From positions 13,083,080-13,147,079 of the forward strand of contig CM066033.1 in the NCBI GenBank assembly GCA_033557465.1: a stretch of DNA of 64,000 bases, read 5' to 3'. The notes beneath the pieces were generated by a model that saw only the letters and a program-made list of their open reading frames with translations, did no database searches and was not told where the DNA came from. Shown one piece after another: positions 41,099 to 53,075 of this stretch. This DNA comes from Ichthyophis bannanicus. Its lineage: Eukaryota; Chordata; Amphibia; Gymnophiona; Ichthyophiidae. How positions within the stretch are numbered: the stretch's first letter is position 1; every line of letters starts with the position of its first letter. The position numbers and the translations under genes are program-made.

Positions 41099-42094
41099 AC
41101 AAAACATTTTGTTCTTTGAGGGAAGACTCCCCCAGATAAGCCAGACACTTGGCACATAGCAAGTCTGAGAGGATGCAGAGCTTCTTACCGCAGGCAAGAC
41201 GCCTGTTTACTGAGGATGACATTGCAGCAAAGCCGTGGTGACCAGTGTACTGGAGATGGGCGTGCCAGGAAAAAAATAGCTGACTCGAAATGTCCACCAC
41301 AGCGTGCTTAGCGCAGCTGCAGCCACTCAGAGAGACGAAAAATGGTGGGAAACAGTGCACGGCACTATTGGCAGCCCTCCTCAAGCAGGCCAGGCCTAAC
41401 GGCAGTGAGGCAGCCTAAGGTCGGAAATCGCTAATGGAGACACGAAAAGAGGGGGAGACAGAAAACAATCACTGCGACTCTCGTTCAGCTCAGGCCTCAG
41501 TCGCAGAAGAGGGAAGCAGGGAAAGGCAAGTGAGGCTGTAATTCCGGTGACAGGCTCTTTCCAGTTACGGGATATATAAACTTATAGCTAGAAAATGAAA
41601 AATAATGGATGCTGCCCTCTGTTACAGGATCTCCTTATTGCCCTGTGCTAACCCCTCTCAGGATAAGCTGAACAGGTTCTCCTGACCAGGAGCTCCCGGA
41701 TTGTCCTAGACTGAGCAGTCAGTGGGAAACTTCAGGGCAACACCTCATGTGCGCCACGAAGACCTCCACCCTATTAAGCTCAGAGTTCCACTGGCAGAGA
41801 TCCTTAGCCCCTTAGAATGGCAGGCTGCCAGGAGTAAAGAAACAGACATCCATCATCTGCTGGAGACAGAGAAATACTGAGGGTGATACCTAGGGGGGCC
41901 TCTCTATATGCCAGAGCCTGTTCGTTGAAGCTTCTGGCACTTTCTGTGTCTCCGACATCTGTTGGCAGAGGGACGTAACCCACTTGTCTGGAGTGGTCTA
42001 GCAGGATAAATTGGAACAGGATCCCACAGTTCCTTGATAATGAAAACTGCTTCAGAATATGCCCAAGAGTCCCACTTCCCTTAAAATTGCTGCT

Positions 42095-42549
42095 CAGGGC
42101 CGGCCTGAGGGTTTCTGCTGTCTTAGGCAGAAGCCCCGGCCGTACCACATTACACCTGGCCGTGCTGCCCCCTCGCCCCCTCCCCCGTGCTCAGCCACGC
42201 CACTGCACCCCACCCCCACCCCCCCCCGCTGCTGCTGATTCTGGCAACCAGGAGACTGCTCGGTGGCAGCAGCAGCAGGTTATGTGTTTTGACACACATG
42301 GCCTGTTGCCTCTGACTCCCTTCCAGAACAACTTTGTGGGGGTCAGAAGCATCAGGCCATGTGCACAGAAGCACACAGCCTACCACTACTGCCGAGACAC
42401 TCCAGCCGTCTCAATCAGCGGCAGAGGGGCTGCGATACGGCTCAGCACAGGAGGGGAGAGAGCGCAATGGCATGTGTGCCAAAACACATGACCTGCGCCC
42501 ACAGAGGTCTGCCATCCTAGGCGGCCGCCTCATGGATGGTCTAGCCCTG
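42095..42549 (+). mobile_element. hAT-like MITE
   Basis: 455 bp with imperfect inverted ends (cagggccggcctgaggg, and at the right ctcatggatggtctagccctg) and an 8-bp flanking duplication with one mismatch (ttgctgct at 42,087-42,094; ctgctgct at 42,550-42,557). The target is repetitive (ctg)n, so the duplication is weaker evidence. The interior carries an imperfect inverted repeat around cctgttgcctctgac. No ORF of transposase type. Confidence 0.6.
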
Positions 42550-43185
42550 CTGCTGCTGCTACTATAAATGGGGGCCTTCCTCCCTCCTGCTGCTTCCATT
42601 GAAAGTCTAGCTGCCTCCCTCCCTTTTCTTACTTCCAGTGGAGGCAGGAGGAGGGTCCTGCCAGCCGCCATCCATCCTGCTAATGTCACCCTTCCTCGTT
42701 CTTCCTGCGGATCCCAATAGGGGGCGTCTCTCCATCTTTCCTCCAGCCTCTTCCAGTACGACCACCCTGTTGCCTCTCTCCAGCTACCAGCACTGTCTGG
42801 TTCACAGAAAACAAAACTCACAAACTGTTGGATGGGAGGAAGCTTCAGCATCTTGAAACAGCACCGAGAGGTCAGAAATAGTAAGAGATACAAGGAAGAA
42901 TATAAAAACTGATAAAAGATGAGAGACAGTAGATGTTGAAAGAAAATGAAGGGATGGGACAGAGAGATATGGCAAAATGATGAGAGAGAAGGAATGAAAG
43001 ACATAAAAAGAAAGATCTGAAAATTAACTTAGACAATAGATAGTAAGGAAACATAACAAGCACATTATTCACACAACAAAGCTTAGAAGCCAGGGACAGT
43101 GATTATAACTAGATAAACCAAATCTAATCACATCCCTGCCAACACATACACACCACTCTGTACACTGCATGAAAATATTTGCCCC
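42550..43185. other. Intron sequence, unassigned
   Basis: Mixed sequence with a purine-rich stretch at 42,880-43,010 (gaaagaaaatga, agagagaaggaatga). The minus-strand frame 43,004-42,411 is low-complexity and has no family resemblance. No repeat ends were recognised. Confidence 0.4.
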
Positions 43186-43262
43186 TTGATTGTTTGCCGT
43201 GGAAACCGCTTTTATTGAATGATAAGGCGGTATATAAATACCATTAAATAAATAAATAACAC
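43186..43262 (+). repeat. L2-type tail fragment
   Basis: gataaggcggtatataaata and a taaataaataaat run after accgcttttattgaatg: the common 3' end of the window's L2-like LINEs and SINEs. The body is unrecognisable or truncated. Confidence 0.75.
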
Positions 43263-43379
43263 CTCACTCAGTTTGCCTGGCCCAGACGAGGCGTCTTTCC
43301 TGTAATAAATGTTTGCATCAATTCATCACTAGCTTTAATCCAACTTCACTACCTGCTTCATATAGCTCCTCATTTCTAC

Positions 43380-43481
43380 CAGTGTTGGGCAGGTTTCCTC
43401 TTTCCTCAGATCCCTGGGGCTTGGTCGTGAATCCTTCTTGCTCAAATTGGATTAAAAGGTCAGGTTTGACAGTGGGGAAGC
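43380..43481 (-). CDS. KRAB-ZNF gene, KRAB-B-like exon
   Basis: 102 bp on the minus strand between acceptor ttctccccacag and donor actg|gtagaaatg, with phase-1 introns on both sides. The frame reads GFPTVKPDLLIQFEQEGF, like the KRAB-B box (G-F/Y-xxx-KPDLIxxLEQ) of KRAB zinc-finger proteins, then a short polar end. It joins in phase to the 38,005-38,112 exon. The KRAB-A exon was not found and is probably beyond the window or hidden in the flanking transposons. KRAB boxes recruit corepressors in mammals; whether this box does so is unknown. Confidence 0.8.
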
Positions 43482-44261
43482 CTGTGGGGAGAAAAGATAG
43501 TTCAATATGTTTAGAAAAGTTACCCCAGAGCCTGTCCTATTGATGCAAGTGAGCTCAGAGTTGTGCCATTTTCATAGACATTGCCATCAGTGCAAAGCGA
43601 AGAAAAGAAGGGTGCTGCTGTCCTAATCATCATCAGAAATCCATTCTAGCAGTACCAGGATCGTTAATAATGAGGTGGGCAACTCTATTCCTCAAGCATA
43701 AACACAATGACAATTTCTGCCATCGGGAACAAGTTTTGATACATTTCATTCAACTACCATAGATCAGAAATTTGATTTTGCCTGGTATGAGTAAGGGGAA
43801 ATCTAACGCATTATGATTCGATGAGACAGGATTGAAGATGTCTTAAGCCCCAGACTATTAGTACTAGAGAATTGCTAGGTTTTAAACATATTGATTACCA
43901 GACAGACCAATCATTTCATTTACTTCACTTCCTAGATCAGTGCCCTTCATTCATATGCCCCCGAGCCAGTGGTGGTGCCCTTGGACCCCTAGTGGGACCC
44001 TCACTGTTGTGGTTAATTTTGTGTTTCGTTTGGGCTCTTGAGGGTCAGCAGAAAGATGGAAGTCGGAGATCTGTCTTGTGAGAAGGGAAGACTGAAAGAG
44101 TTTGCTGCAGGACTTGGTGAGATATGAATGCTGCAGGCCCTGGATGTCAGCAGCTAGATTAAGGTCTGCTTCCGCTACTAGTATTACATTTATTTATAAA
44201 AATGTTTATAGCAATTTTGTGACATGTCATTCAAAATGGTTTACAATTTGAAAAAAAATAA
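43482..44261. other. Intron upstream of KRAB-B-like exon
   Basis: About 780 bp of unassigned sequence. I looked here on the minus strand for a KRAB-A exon (VTFxDVAVxF) and did not see one. No transposon signature. Confidence 0.45.
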
Positions 44262-44335
44262 TGCATTTATTTATTTAACAGGTGTTTTTTTATATCGTGT
44301 TACCATTTCAGTCAAAGCTGTTTACATTATAACTT
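44262..44335 (-). repeat. L2-type tail fragment
   Basis: catttatttatttaacagg with a degenerate tatatcg...ctgtttacat block on the plus strand, the reverse complement of an L2/SINE tail. It directly adjoins the truncated end of DIRS-D. Confidence 0.65.
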
Positions 44336-45674
44336 TGGACTTTGGGAAGTTTATAACGAACCCCAGGGGCTGAAGCAGGGATATGGTTCGGAAGGTGGCC
44401 TGCCTGGCCTCTTGTGGAGACTGGCCCCTGATAAGCCAGTCGTCCAGGTAAGGGAACACAAAGATCCCCTGGTTCCTGAGGTAGGCCGCAACCACTGCCA
44501 GGCATTTTGTAAAAACCCTGGCGGCGGAGGTGAGGCCAAAGGGAAGCACTCTGTACTGAAAGTGTTTCCCTCCCACCACAAATCTGAGGGATTGTCTGTG
44601 ACTTGGATGGATGAGGATGTGAGTATGAGCGTCCTTCAGGTCTAAGGAGCATAGACAACCTCCCTGCTGGAGGTAGGGCAGTAAAATTCCAAGGGTAAGC
44701 ATCTTGAACTTTTCCCTCTCCAGAAACTTGTTCAGATTTCTCAGGTCCAGGATGGGTCTGAGGCCTCCTGTTCTTTTTGGTACCAGGAAGTACCTGGAGT
44801 AGAAGTCTTGCCCTTCCAGCTGGTGGGGCACCGGTTCCACTGCCTGGTCCAGTAGTAGACTTTCCAACTCCTGAAGGAGTAAGTTTCTGTGCAGAGGGGG
44901 TCTTGGAGGCTCCCCTGGAAAGTAAGAGGGGGGTATCTGGGTGAAGTGGAGCAGATAGCCCTTCTCGATGATGCTTAACACCCAAGTAACCCCTGTGATG
45001 GCTGGCCACCTGGCTGCGTACAGGGTCAGCCGACCTCCTGTGCCCTGTAGAGGAGGAGAGGTTATGCCGGCATAGTCAAAAAACCCCTCCCTGCTGAACA
45101 GGAGCCGGAGTAGGAGGCTTGGGAGCCTTCTGCCTACGGGGCCCATGACCCTGCCCCTTGGCCTGCTGGCCCCGTTGGGGAGCTGCAGAGGCCTGGTAGT
45201 GAGGGTAGGTTTTGTAGGCAGTGGTCTTCCTCGGGTAAAAGGCCTTTTTCCCCGAGCCCTTCTTCTGAGAAGGAGCAGAGGTTTTGCTGGACAGCCTTGT
45301 CCGGTAAGAGTCTCGGTCTCGAGTTCTGCAGCCTTTTTGGCCATGGGCTTGCTAAAGAGGTTTTCACCTCGGCAAGGGACATCGACCAACTTGTCCTGTA
45401 CCCATGGCTCGAGGTCCGAGGATTGTAGCCAGGCCTGGCGGCGTGCACCGATGCCGGCCTCTGCTACTCGGGCCGAAGCCTCAAATCCATCGTAGGCTGC
45501 TCGAGAGATAAACTTCGAGCACTCTCGAATACCAGAAGACAAGGCCTTAAACCTCTGCAAAGGTTCCTCGGACAGACCAGCAGAGAACCTGGCAATCTCC
45601 TTTGCCAGGTCTCGAAGGTACATGCCCATGTACAGGTCTGGACACGGCATGCAAGCATAGAGCCCTGGAAGCAC
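44330..45674 (-). pseudogene. DIRS-D reverse transcriptase, truncated
   Basis: An open frame of about 450 codons containing the end of the gag region in its first part, then FLVPKRTGGLRPILDLRNLN, CSLDLKDAHTHILIHPSH and an intact catalytic YLDDWL, and ends at LGFVINFPKSK where the element is cut. RNase H is missing. The frame has joined gag and polymerase parts that are separate overlapping ORFs in DIRS-C, so an indel lies near 45,150-45,200. Confidence 0.8.
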
Positions 45675-46986
45675 TTTCTACCGAGGGCATCCAGGTTCCG
45701 GGTTTCCCTGCCGGGAGGCACCGATGAGTGCATCTTCTGACTCTTCAGGCGATGCATGGCCGATTCCACAACCATGGAGTGGGGCAGTAGCTGTGCCTTT
45801 TGAAACCTGGGGCTCTTGTGGACTCAATAGATGGAATCGACCCGCTTGCTTAGAACCGGCATCAAGGCCGGCGCCTCCCACATGAGGAAGAGCAACCGCT
45901 CCAGCATCAGAGGAACCGGGACAGTAAAGGCTTCCTTTGGAGGAGAGTCATACTGCAGAGCCTCAAGCTCCTCGGCTCGAGGCTCCTCCTCAGGGTCCGC
46001 AGGGAATGCCAATGCTTTGGCCATGTCCCTTACAAAATCCGAGAACCGGGTATCCTCCGGGGGGACCTTGTCCAAGGCTCGGATCCTGGTGAGTCCGAAG
46101 GGACGTACCGAGTCCAGAAGGTGTCAGAGAACTCCTCCGTTTCCCACACCGATTTCTCCAAAGAGGAATCGAGCGGCTCCGAGTGGGCGGGCACCAACAC
46201 CATCCGCCCCGACGCCGAGGGTACCGGCGTCGACAACCTCTGTCCCGAATGGGAGGCCGAGGGTGACCTCGGCTGAGGATTGACTCGAGTTCGCATGGTC
46301 TCGAGGATCGGCTCGGCCTCCGGGGTCGACTTGGACATCGATGTCCCGGTAGTCAGGGCAGATGCGCCGGTGAGACCGGCGATCAGCACCCGCTGCTGCT
46401 CCATGAAGGCAGACAATCTGCTCTCCAAGGCCGTCAACCTGAGTCAGAGCTCAGGAGACCCAGCAGCCTCTGACTCGGGCCCCGACGGCGTCAGGCCTGA
46501 TGTCGGCTCCCCGGAGGAAAGTCCACGAGGACTACAGTACTCACGTGACTCGGGGCCTCCGACTCTACACGAGGATGCTTTGCAGGCCTCTCTGACTCTG
46601 AAGACCCGGGACGGCGATCGGGGCTATGTGACCTGGCCCTCGAGGAGCCAAGAGCTCCACCGATGCCGCCCTCACGGGTTTCTTCTTCCTTCGATGCTCC
46701 CTCGGGGGGACTCCCTTTCAGAGGAGCCTCAACGAAGCTCGGGGTCAGACTCCCGAGACGTCGAGGCCTCTGACGAAGTCCAGACCCGTCCAGAAGCAGA
46801 GTCGGAGAAGATCCTCTCACGCTGGTGCTGACGGCTCCGTAATGCCTTGGAAGACATTTTGCCACAGGGGCTACAGACCGTAGAATCATGGTCTGGCCCC
46901 AGGCACCGGAGGCAGCAGTCATGTGTGTCGGTGAGAGACATGAGTTTCTTGCACCGATCACACTTTTTAAAGCCACTGGCAGCCAT
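45134..46986 (-). pseudogene. DIRS-D gag-like protein, broken
   Basis: The start MAASGFKKCDRCKKLMS is the same as in DIRS-C, with the Cys set CDRC, CCLRC, DH, CSPCG. The Ser/Arg-rich part and helical AAYDGFEASARVAEAG region follow. Frames change near 46,730, 46,490, 46,075, 45,830 and 45,680, so it is inactive. Comparison with DIRS-C gives the family start codon. Confidence 0.8.
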
Positions 46987-47224
46987 CGGGGAAAAAGGGC
47001 CCTTGCAAGATCCAAAAATTGGGCTGCCAGGGAAAAGAAAAAAGGCGCAAATGCAGTTTAAGGACAAAAACCGAAAAGAGAGATCCAGGCTCGGCACCAG
47101 TGTAGAGAGTCCAGGCAGGAAAGGAACCGATGTCGAACCGAAGAAAAAACTCGACTCAACGCAGAAAAATCAACTTTTTTCACGGGTGATAAGGACAGGC
47201 GTCCATAGGGCTCTGCGGAAAAAA

Positions 47225-47390
47225 GAAGACTGAGCAAGATGGCACCTTTGGGCGGGAAGGAGACCGCGCATGCGTGCCTGCATTCCCAAAGTCTTTCTTT
47301 GAAAGCTGGGGAAATGCTCCGCATGGGGGCTCCGTCGACGCCGACGTCACCCATATGTGAGGACTGACTTCCTGCTTGGTCCTGGAGAAT
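47225..47390 (-). repeat. DIRS-D terminal repeat
   Basis: Nearly identical to the DIRS-C 5' terminal repeat (gcgcatgcgtgcctgcattc, cacccatatgtgaggactga, cttcctgcttggtcctggag). Confidence 0.85.
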
Positions 47391-48000
47391 AAAAATATCT
47401 TAATCTCTCTCCTATAAGTCAATAGATTTCTCTCATCATGAAGGAATAAAGTCCCTTCCTCAAGTCTTGCTGCGCACCTTCACATGGTGATCCCGTTGTA
47501 TTTATTTATTTATTTTTATTTAATTGGTTTTATATTGCACTATTTATGATCAACATGGTTTACAAAATAACAACATATTACAAGGAACATTTTCCATTAA
47601 ACATGTGAACAAGATATTAACATATTTACATAAATAGGTGATACACAGTAGCATGTAAGACTAGGAACTATTTACAGTCTAACAGAATCTTGAGTATGAC
47701 ATTGAATTGATGTGGTTGTATAACATCCATACTAAATCTCAGCAAGGTGACACTACAATTGGAGTATGGTAGGAACAAAAAAGAAAAATACATACTGGCC
47801 ACACATCACCCAGGATAACAGGTGCACTCCCAAAGCTTACACAATAGGGCTAACGATGGAGGTAGCGATAGTGCAGAAATTGCAGATGTAGATAACATCC
47901 CTGCCACAGATAAAGGCCATGGTGAGCATGTTCATGGACCCATTATGGCAGGAAATAAAACACAGAAATTAATGAAAAACTTAAAAGAATTAACTATGGT
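47391..48000. other. Spacer with L2-type tail
   Basis: Holds a minus-orientation L2-like tail at about 47,494-47,600 (gtatttatttatttattt, atggtttacaaaataac) and otherwise unassigned sequence. No gene. Confidence 0.5.
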
Positions 48001-48160
48001 TCCTTAGCGTCCCTACAGTCCAGTCCTTTTCCTCTGAGCTGTGCTCCCCTTCCAGCAGCTTGGAGACTGAGCCCATCATCAATTTGATGACCCTCTGATA
48101 TAAATATCATTGGCACCACCCACCAGCTCCAGTAAGTTCAGTCTCCAAGCAGCTGGAGGG
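48001..48160 (+). repeat. DIRS-B left terminal repeat
   Basis: Aligns with the DIRS-A left repeat (18,147-18,302), with shared words gcgtccct, ccagtcc, agcttggaga and tgatgac, and the palindromic core around ctccagt. Its partner is outside the window. Confidence 0.82.
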
Positions 48161-49439
48161 AGTCAGTAAGCCAGGGAACAGGGCTTACTAGAGAGACACT
48201 TAGGAACTAGAGAGGTTTAGGTTTGGGATCCTTGGTTCTGTTGTTTTTTCTTTCTTTCTTCCTGTAAAGTATTTTACTTTAATTTGCTTTGTTTTAGTTG
48301 TTTCTTTCTCCCTCGAGGAGCGAGATTCCCTCCCCCTTCGAGTGCCAGGGGACAGGAGGAGGCGTTCGGCGGCCCACATCAGGGGCTAGAAAGCCGGGAA
48401 GAGGGAGAAAGCAGAGGCGTCTTCTCTGCCCTGCGCTCTGCTGGAGGAAATACCGGCCGGCACGCAGAGGGAACCTGCCTTTCTGTCCACCTCACGCTGA
48501 AGCCCTAAAAGCGGATGAGCACGGGGGCGGGAAATCGCTGACGGAAAGAAGGAGCTCCAGAGCGAACAGTGAGTTCTGGTAGGCAAGGTGCGTGGCGGTG
48601 AGCATCGTGTTGTGTTGGCTGCCGACCACATGGCTAGATGTGGCCTACTACTGCCCGGGAGTGAAAGGCAACAGCTGAAGAGCAGGTACGCCTTTCTTTT
48701 TGCGTGCCTTCTCGGGGGCAGTTCAGTGGAAGCAGTTGGCTCGGGGGAGCTGTTCCTGGGCCCCAGTGACTTGGTTTTTTGAAGAAAAAAAAAATAAAGG
48801 GGTAGTTTTTACAGGTTTGCATATACTGTATATATCTCCTTTGCTTGGTTATTGGTAGGTATATATATATGTATAGACTTTAGGTATCTAGGTAGAGCTG
48901 TATAGATAGATAACTGTACTTGGAAGGTTAGGGGTCTTGTTACAGATTACCATGCCGGGTAGACCGCAGTGTTTGGCCTGCGGTACCCGGCAGGGAACGG
49001 TGCTTGATGCCGGTGTCTGTAGAGGCTGCACAGCAGAGGCTGCCTCAGTTGAGCAGGAAATGTAAATGGGTATGTCCCAGGATTTGCTGGCTTCCGACTA
49101 CCAGGGGTCAGGGGATCCTCTGAAAGAAGGACATGTGCCGTCCTCTCCTCTGCCTTTAGCTTTAAAGCTGTTGGCCCCTCCGCAGTTGCAACCCACATCC
49201 TCTACTTCCTCAGGAACACTGGAAGGAGGAGGCTGGGGAGGGTGTTTTCCCCTGAATTTGTCTTAATGCTGCATAAGGCATTTTGTTTGCACCAGCAGGG
49301 AGCGAGTGGGCTATCAACTAAGCAGGGACGTGTGCCGGCAAGGCAGGAGGGAGTCAAGGAGCATGAGGAGGCGGTCGTTCCGCCTAAGCAAGCTAAACCT
49401 GCGAGTGAGGATATTCACTGATCCCCTCAGTCCGAGACT

Positions 49440-50940
49440 CTGGAGGGCGAGGTCTTCGACAGAGAATTGGGGGACAATGAGGAGGAACTCGAAGAAGGAG
49501 AGATTCCAGAAGAGGAACAGGCCCGGCATGTTCGAGTTTTCCATAGGGAAGAACTCCCGGTGTTGATTGGCGAGTCCCTGAAAGTGCTCAATATTGCGGC
49601 GGACATTCCAGCAGACGAGGAGGTGTTGGAAGACCCGCTGCGTCAGGCGGTCAGGAAATCTCAGAAGGTTTTTCCAGTGCACTGGGTGGTTCGGCAGATG
49701 ATTCAGGAGGAATGGAATCAGCCGGAGTCCAGCTTAAGGGGCGTGTGGTCTATGGCACGCTTGTACTCCTTGCCAGAGTTGGAGAAAGAGCTGCTGCTAA
49801 AGTGGATGCAGCGGTGTCTGCGGTGACAAAAAGAGATTACTATTCCAGTTGAGGGAAGTGCGGCCCTTAAGGATACCCAGGATAGGAAGCTGGATACATT
49901 GCTAAAACAGGCCTTTGATGTCAGTGCCCTAGCTTTCCAGGCATCAGTGTGTGGGGCCTGGGTAGCCAGGGCTTGCCTATAGTGGTCGCATGGTCGCAGC
50001 AACTTCAAGTGGCTGGCGACCTTTCCAGAAATGCACAGGGGGAAGCGGCCAGGATTGAGTCTGGAGCGGCTTACCTAGTGGATAGTCAGTACGATCTCAT
50101 TAGAAGCTTAGTGAAGAATATGGCTTTGGTGGTAGCGGCTTGTCGTTACCTTTCGCTGCGCAATTGGGCAGCAGATGCTTCTTCTAAATTATGCCTCAAC
50201 AGGCTTCCCTTTAAGGCAGGGGTCACCAACGTGCGGCCCGCGAGACTCTACCCCGGTGCGGCCCGCCAAGGCAAACTCACCAACTCCTTCTTCTGCAGCC
50301 GCGGCTCCCTGCCTCTTAGGGAACCGCGGCTGTGCTTGTAAAATCATCGCGGAGCCCTTCCTGTCTTGACGGGCTCCGTGCAGCATTGTCCCGCCTCCAA
50401 AGGAAGTGGTAAACAACTTCCTTTAGAGGCGGGACAATGCTGCACGGAGCCCGTCAAGACAGGAAGGGCTCCGCGATGATTTTACAAGCACAGCCGCGGT
50501 TCCCTAAGAGGCAGGGAGCCGCGGCTGCAGAAGAAGGGAGGGAGCTGACATGGAAAAATAAAACTACAGGTATGAGCAGTTTTTTTTTCGCGGGGGGGGG
50601 GGGGTGTGCGGCCCGCGAGTCTGCCGGTAGTCGGCTGTGCGGCCCGCGGCCCTCTGGAGGTTGGTGACCCCTGCTTTAAGGGAACGTTGCTTTTTGGAGA
50701 GGATCTGGATAAATTAGTGAAGAAGCTCGGCAAGACTAAGGGAGGCAGGCTCCCTGAGGATAGGCCGAAGCAGAGTCATATTCCCGCTCCCGCGTGTAGT
50801 CAGCCGCGGGAGTTTCAGAGGTTTCGTGCAGCTAGGTCGGTGCCTTTTCAGAGGGGCCATTCGGCAGGGTTTCTGGGAGCAGGAAGGGGTTTTGGGGCCT
50901 CTTCCTCCGCTTCGGGTCCTAGGAAGCCACAATGAAACAA
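49440..50940 (+). pseudogene. DIRS-B gag-like protein, broken
   Basis: The acidic segment EELEEGEIPEEEQ and SLKVLNIAADIPADEEVL match DIRS-A. LFGEDLDKLVKKLGKTKGG follows the MITE. The frame 49,467-49,826 ends in a stop; later parts are in other frames. At 50,209-50,681 a hAT MITE with an 8-bp duplication interrupts the coding region. Confidence 0.72.
50217..50673 (+). mobile_element. hAT MITE with long palindrome
   Basis: 457 bp, ends caggggtcaccaacgtgcgg and (complement) ccaacctccagagggccgcg, 8-bp target duplication ctttaagg (50,209-50,216 and 50,674-50,681). The interior is a near-perfect inverted repeat: arms of about 120 bp at 50,285-50,405 and 50,415-50,535, centred near 50,410 (aagtggtaaacaactt). 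A poly-G run lies at 50,588-50,606. It is noncoding and a transcript would fold into a long hairpin. Confidence 0.9.
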
Positions 50941-51029
50941 CGGGGGCCCGGGAGGGAATTCTGCCTGTGGGGAGCCAACTAAGGCAGTTTTTCTCCACCT
51001 GAGCCCGGGTCACATCCAATCAGTGGGTT

Positions 51030-51521
51030 CTGGAGGTGGTCCGAGAAGTATATGCCCTCGAGTTTCCAAGACCAGTTCTTCCTGCGTTCATGCAGTCTCC
51101 TTGCAGATCCCCGGCAAAGGTCGCGGCGGTGGAGGACACGCTTGCATGGGTGCTATGTTGGGGGCGGTTGTACCGGTACCCTTCGACCAGTATGTTTATG
51201 GTTGATACTCCATTTATTTTGTAGTACCCAAGAAGGAGGGTTCCTTTCAGCCGATCCTCGACCTAAAACGGCTCAATCGTTGTGTTAGGGTTCCTCATTA
51301 CTGCATGGAAACTCTGAAGTCCGTGATTGTGGCCGTGCGGCAGGGGAGTTTCTGACGGCTCTATATCTCACAGAGGCATATTTGCATAGTCCCGTATGCG
51401 AGTCGCATCAGCAGTTTCTGCGGTTTGCCATGCCAAGGGGGCATTTTCAGTTTCAAGCCTTGCCATTCGGCCTGCGACCGCCCCGCGGACCTTTACCAAG
51501 GTGATGGTCGTGGTTGCCGCG
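51030..51521 (+). pseudogene. DIRS-B reverse transcriptase, 5' half
   Basis: Contains the fingers/palm start (VPKKEGSFQPILDLKRLNR region near 51,225-51,285), then LTEAYLHSPV-like and the FGL-to-AFTKVM block that ends at the retrovirus insertion. Compared with DIRS-A it carries frameshifts at about 51,330 and 51,475. Confidence 0.72.
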
Positions 51522-52250
51522 TGATTTGTTTCAAGAAAGACTAGCACACCTTGTAATAAAGACAAGGAATTTATTTATAAACAAAGCAAGGATAACTTGA
51601 AATTCACTTATTTAACTTATTTACTTATGCTTATTTAGAAAGGCAAATCATTCACTTATTTACCTATGATTAGTTAGAAAAGATAACTAGAAAGCAAGTA
51701 ATTACAGGAGAATAATACATCACTGATAGAGTTCTGAACTTCATCGCATGTCACACTTCGACTAAATGGATCCCTGATCCTGCCAGACAAGAGAAACTTC
51801 TCAATCGAGAGATTCTGCAGGCAACACGTCCGCTCCATGGAAGAGATCCCTCTGTTCCTCTCCTCTGGCTGAGAAAGGTACCCACTTTATCCTGTTGCAA
51901 AGACAACCAGTTCCATCAGGTGACATACACATAATATAGGGTCAGTTATCCATTAAACACAATCAAGACACTGGCCAGAGGTCTGAGAATGCTCAAGGGA
52001 TTCCCCCCCCCCCCCAATGGTTTTAGAAGCTCAAAACTCTACAATTACAATTGAGGAATTCTTCTACATTTGCTAGGTGAATTGTTCTCCTTAATTGGTC
52101 TCCATTTGCTAGGTGAAGAATTCCTCCCATCCTGTCCTCCAGTATCTCTCTGTAGTTATGCAAGCAGTTTCTCACCAAACTGCAAAACTGAGGTTGAATT
52201 AACCCCTAACTCACTGCTGATGCATAATCAGTAGTCAATTTTAATTCATT
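51522..52250 (-). repeat. Retroviral LTR, left (minus orientation)
   Basis: Outer end tgatttgtttcaag at 51,522 directly after DIRS sequence. It contains aataaagacaagg (reads as tttatt in LTR sense), a poly-C run at about 52,003-52,016 and an ttaattc-rich end before the env stop. The inner boundary is approximate because no clear polypurine tract was found. The partner copy is at about 61,820-62,765 in inverted orientation. Confidence 0.75.
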
Positions 52251-52272
52251 TGTACTACATTCGGTCCTTTGA

Positions 52273-53075
52273 CTATTGATTATGCATATAAGATATTGGC
52301 AACATAGTGGGGAATTTAGGTGGATGAAACATAGCAATGAAACTGGGTATGCATTGAATATAGCAACATATCATGATCAATAAACAGATACAGATAATAA
52401 GTCCCCCAGTGATCTGTCTGATGCTACCCATACTGGGCAGCCATCCAAATACCCAATCCCACCAATTAACATTAATATCTTGTTTGATATCTTTAGCTAG
52501 ACTTTGCAAAGCTTGAGTATGAGACTGAAGGGAAGTATCATGGTCAGTTAAATTAGAGCAACACATGCCTTCAAAATGTTCACATCCATAAATTGTGTTT
52601 TAAGAGTAAATAATCAATAGCTACTCGATTTTGCAAGACTGCCTTCCTAGCCCTTCTTAAATCAATAAATAATTCTTGTAAAGCAACTTAAGTGTGATTT
52701 TAGAATTTTTACCATGGTGCAAGCTAAGGTGTTAATTGTACGAGTGTTATGTAAGGCTAAACCAGGCACTCCTAGAAGGGAAACGGCTGCACTGGTATAT
52801 TCTGCTTTAGAAAGTAAAGTAAATTTTGAATCATAATCTGCGGGTATCATAGCTGTTATTGTTCCTCTATTTCTAATTTTAATTTTAGGAGAGGGTGGCA
52901 TAATAAGTCCTAATCTACTAAGTGTACAAGGCCCCCCCTGTGAGATTACCTGGAATATAGGTATAAGTGATATTACCACAAGAAAATAACCAACCTATTG
53001 GCAGTTTAACATTTCTACTATAACTAGCTTGTAATATTGTATTATTAAAACTCAACAGTGTTAGTTACATTTCTG
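52273..53075 (-). pseudogene. Retroviral env remnant (transmembrane part)
   Basis: Minus-strand fragments of the transmembrane subunit: a hydrophobic AAVSLLGVPGLAL stretch, a heptad-like LHNTRTINTLACTMVKIL region, and near the end a membrane span (GGLIICICLLIMICCYIQC) with a short tail to the stop at 52,273. Frame changes and stops near 52,570 and 52,660. The surface subunit is missing: sequence jumps to pol at about 53,075. Inactive relic. Confidence 0.7.

Larger units (their letters stand above)
38315..42017 (-). mobile_element. DIRS retrotransposon, internally deleted (DIRS-E)
   Basis: Third DIRS subfamily. Terminal inverted repeats lie at about 38,315-38,465 and 41,865-42,017 (gctagaccagtccagacaag at the left; its near-complement at the right, with cagatg-tggagacagagaaa words). 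The internal complementary region at 38,690-38,775 joins the complements of both ends. The recombinase part is preserved (38,814-39,467), remnants of RNase H lie at 39,800-40,590, and the gag and polymerase regions are largely gone. A SINE and a DIRS-A-type terminal fragment are inserted at 40,590-41,098. Confidence 0.82.
44330..47390 (-). mobile_element. DIRS-C-type element, 3' truncated (DIRS-D)
   Basis: Keeps the 5' terminal repeat (47,225-47,390), the gag-like gene and about two thirds of the reverse transcriptase, then stops at 44,330, in the middle of the polymerase. RNase H, recombinase, internal complementary region and the second terminal repeat are missing. Closely similar to DIRS-C in both protein and terminal sequence. 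Confidence 0.85.

Noticed and set aside
42411..43004. 197-codon minus-strand ORF
   Set aside because: Starts in a low-complexity purine tract, crosses the end of a MITE and has no family resemblance.
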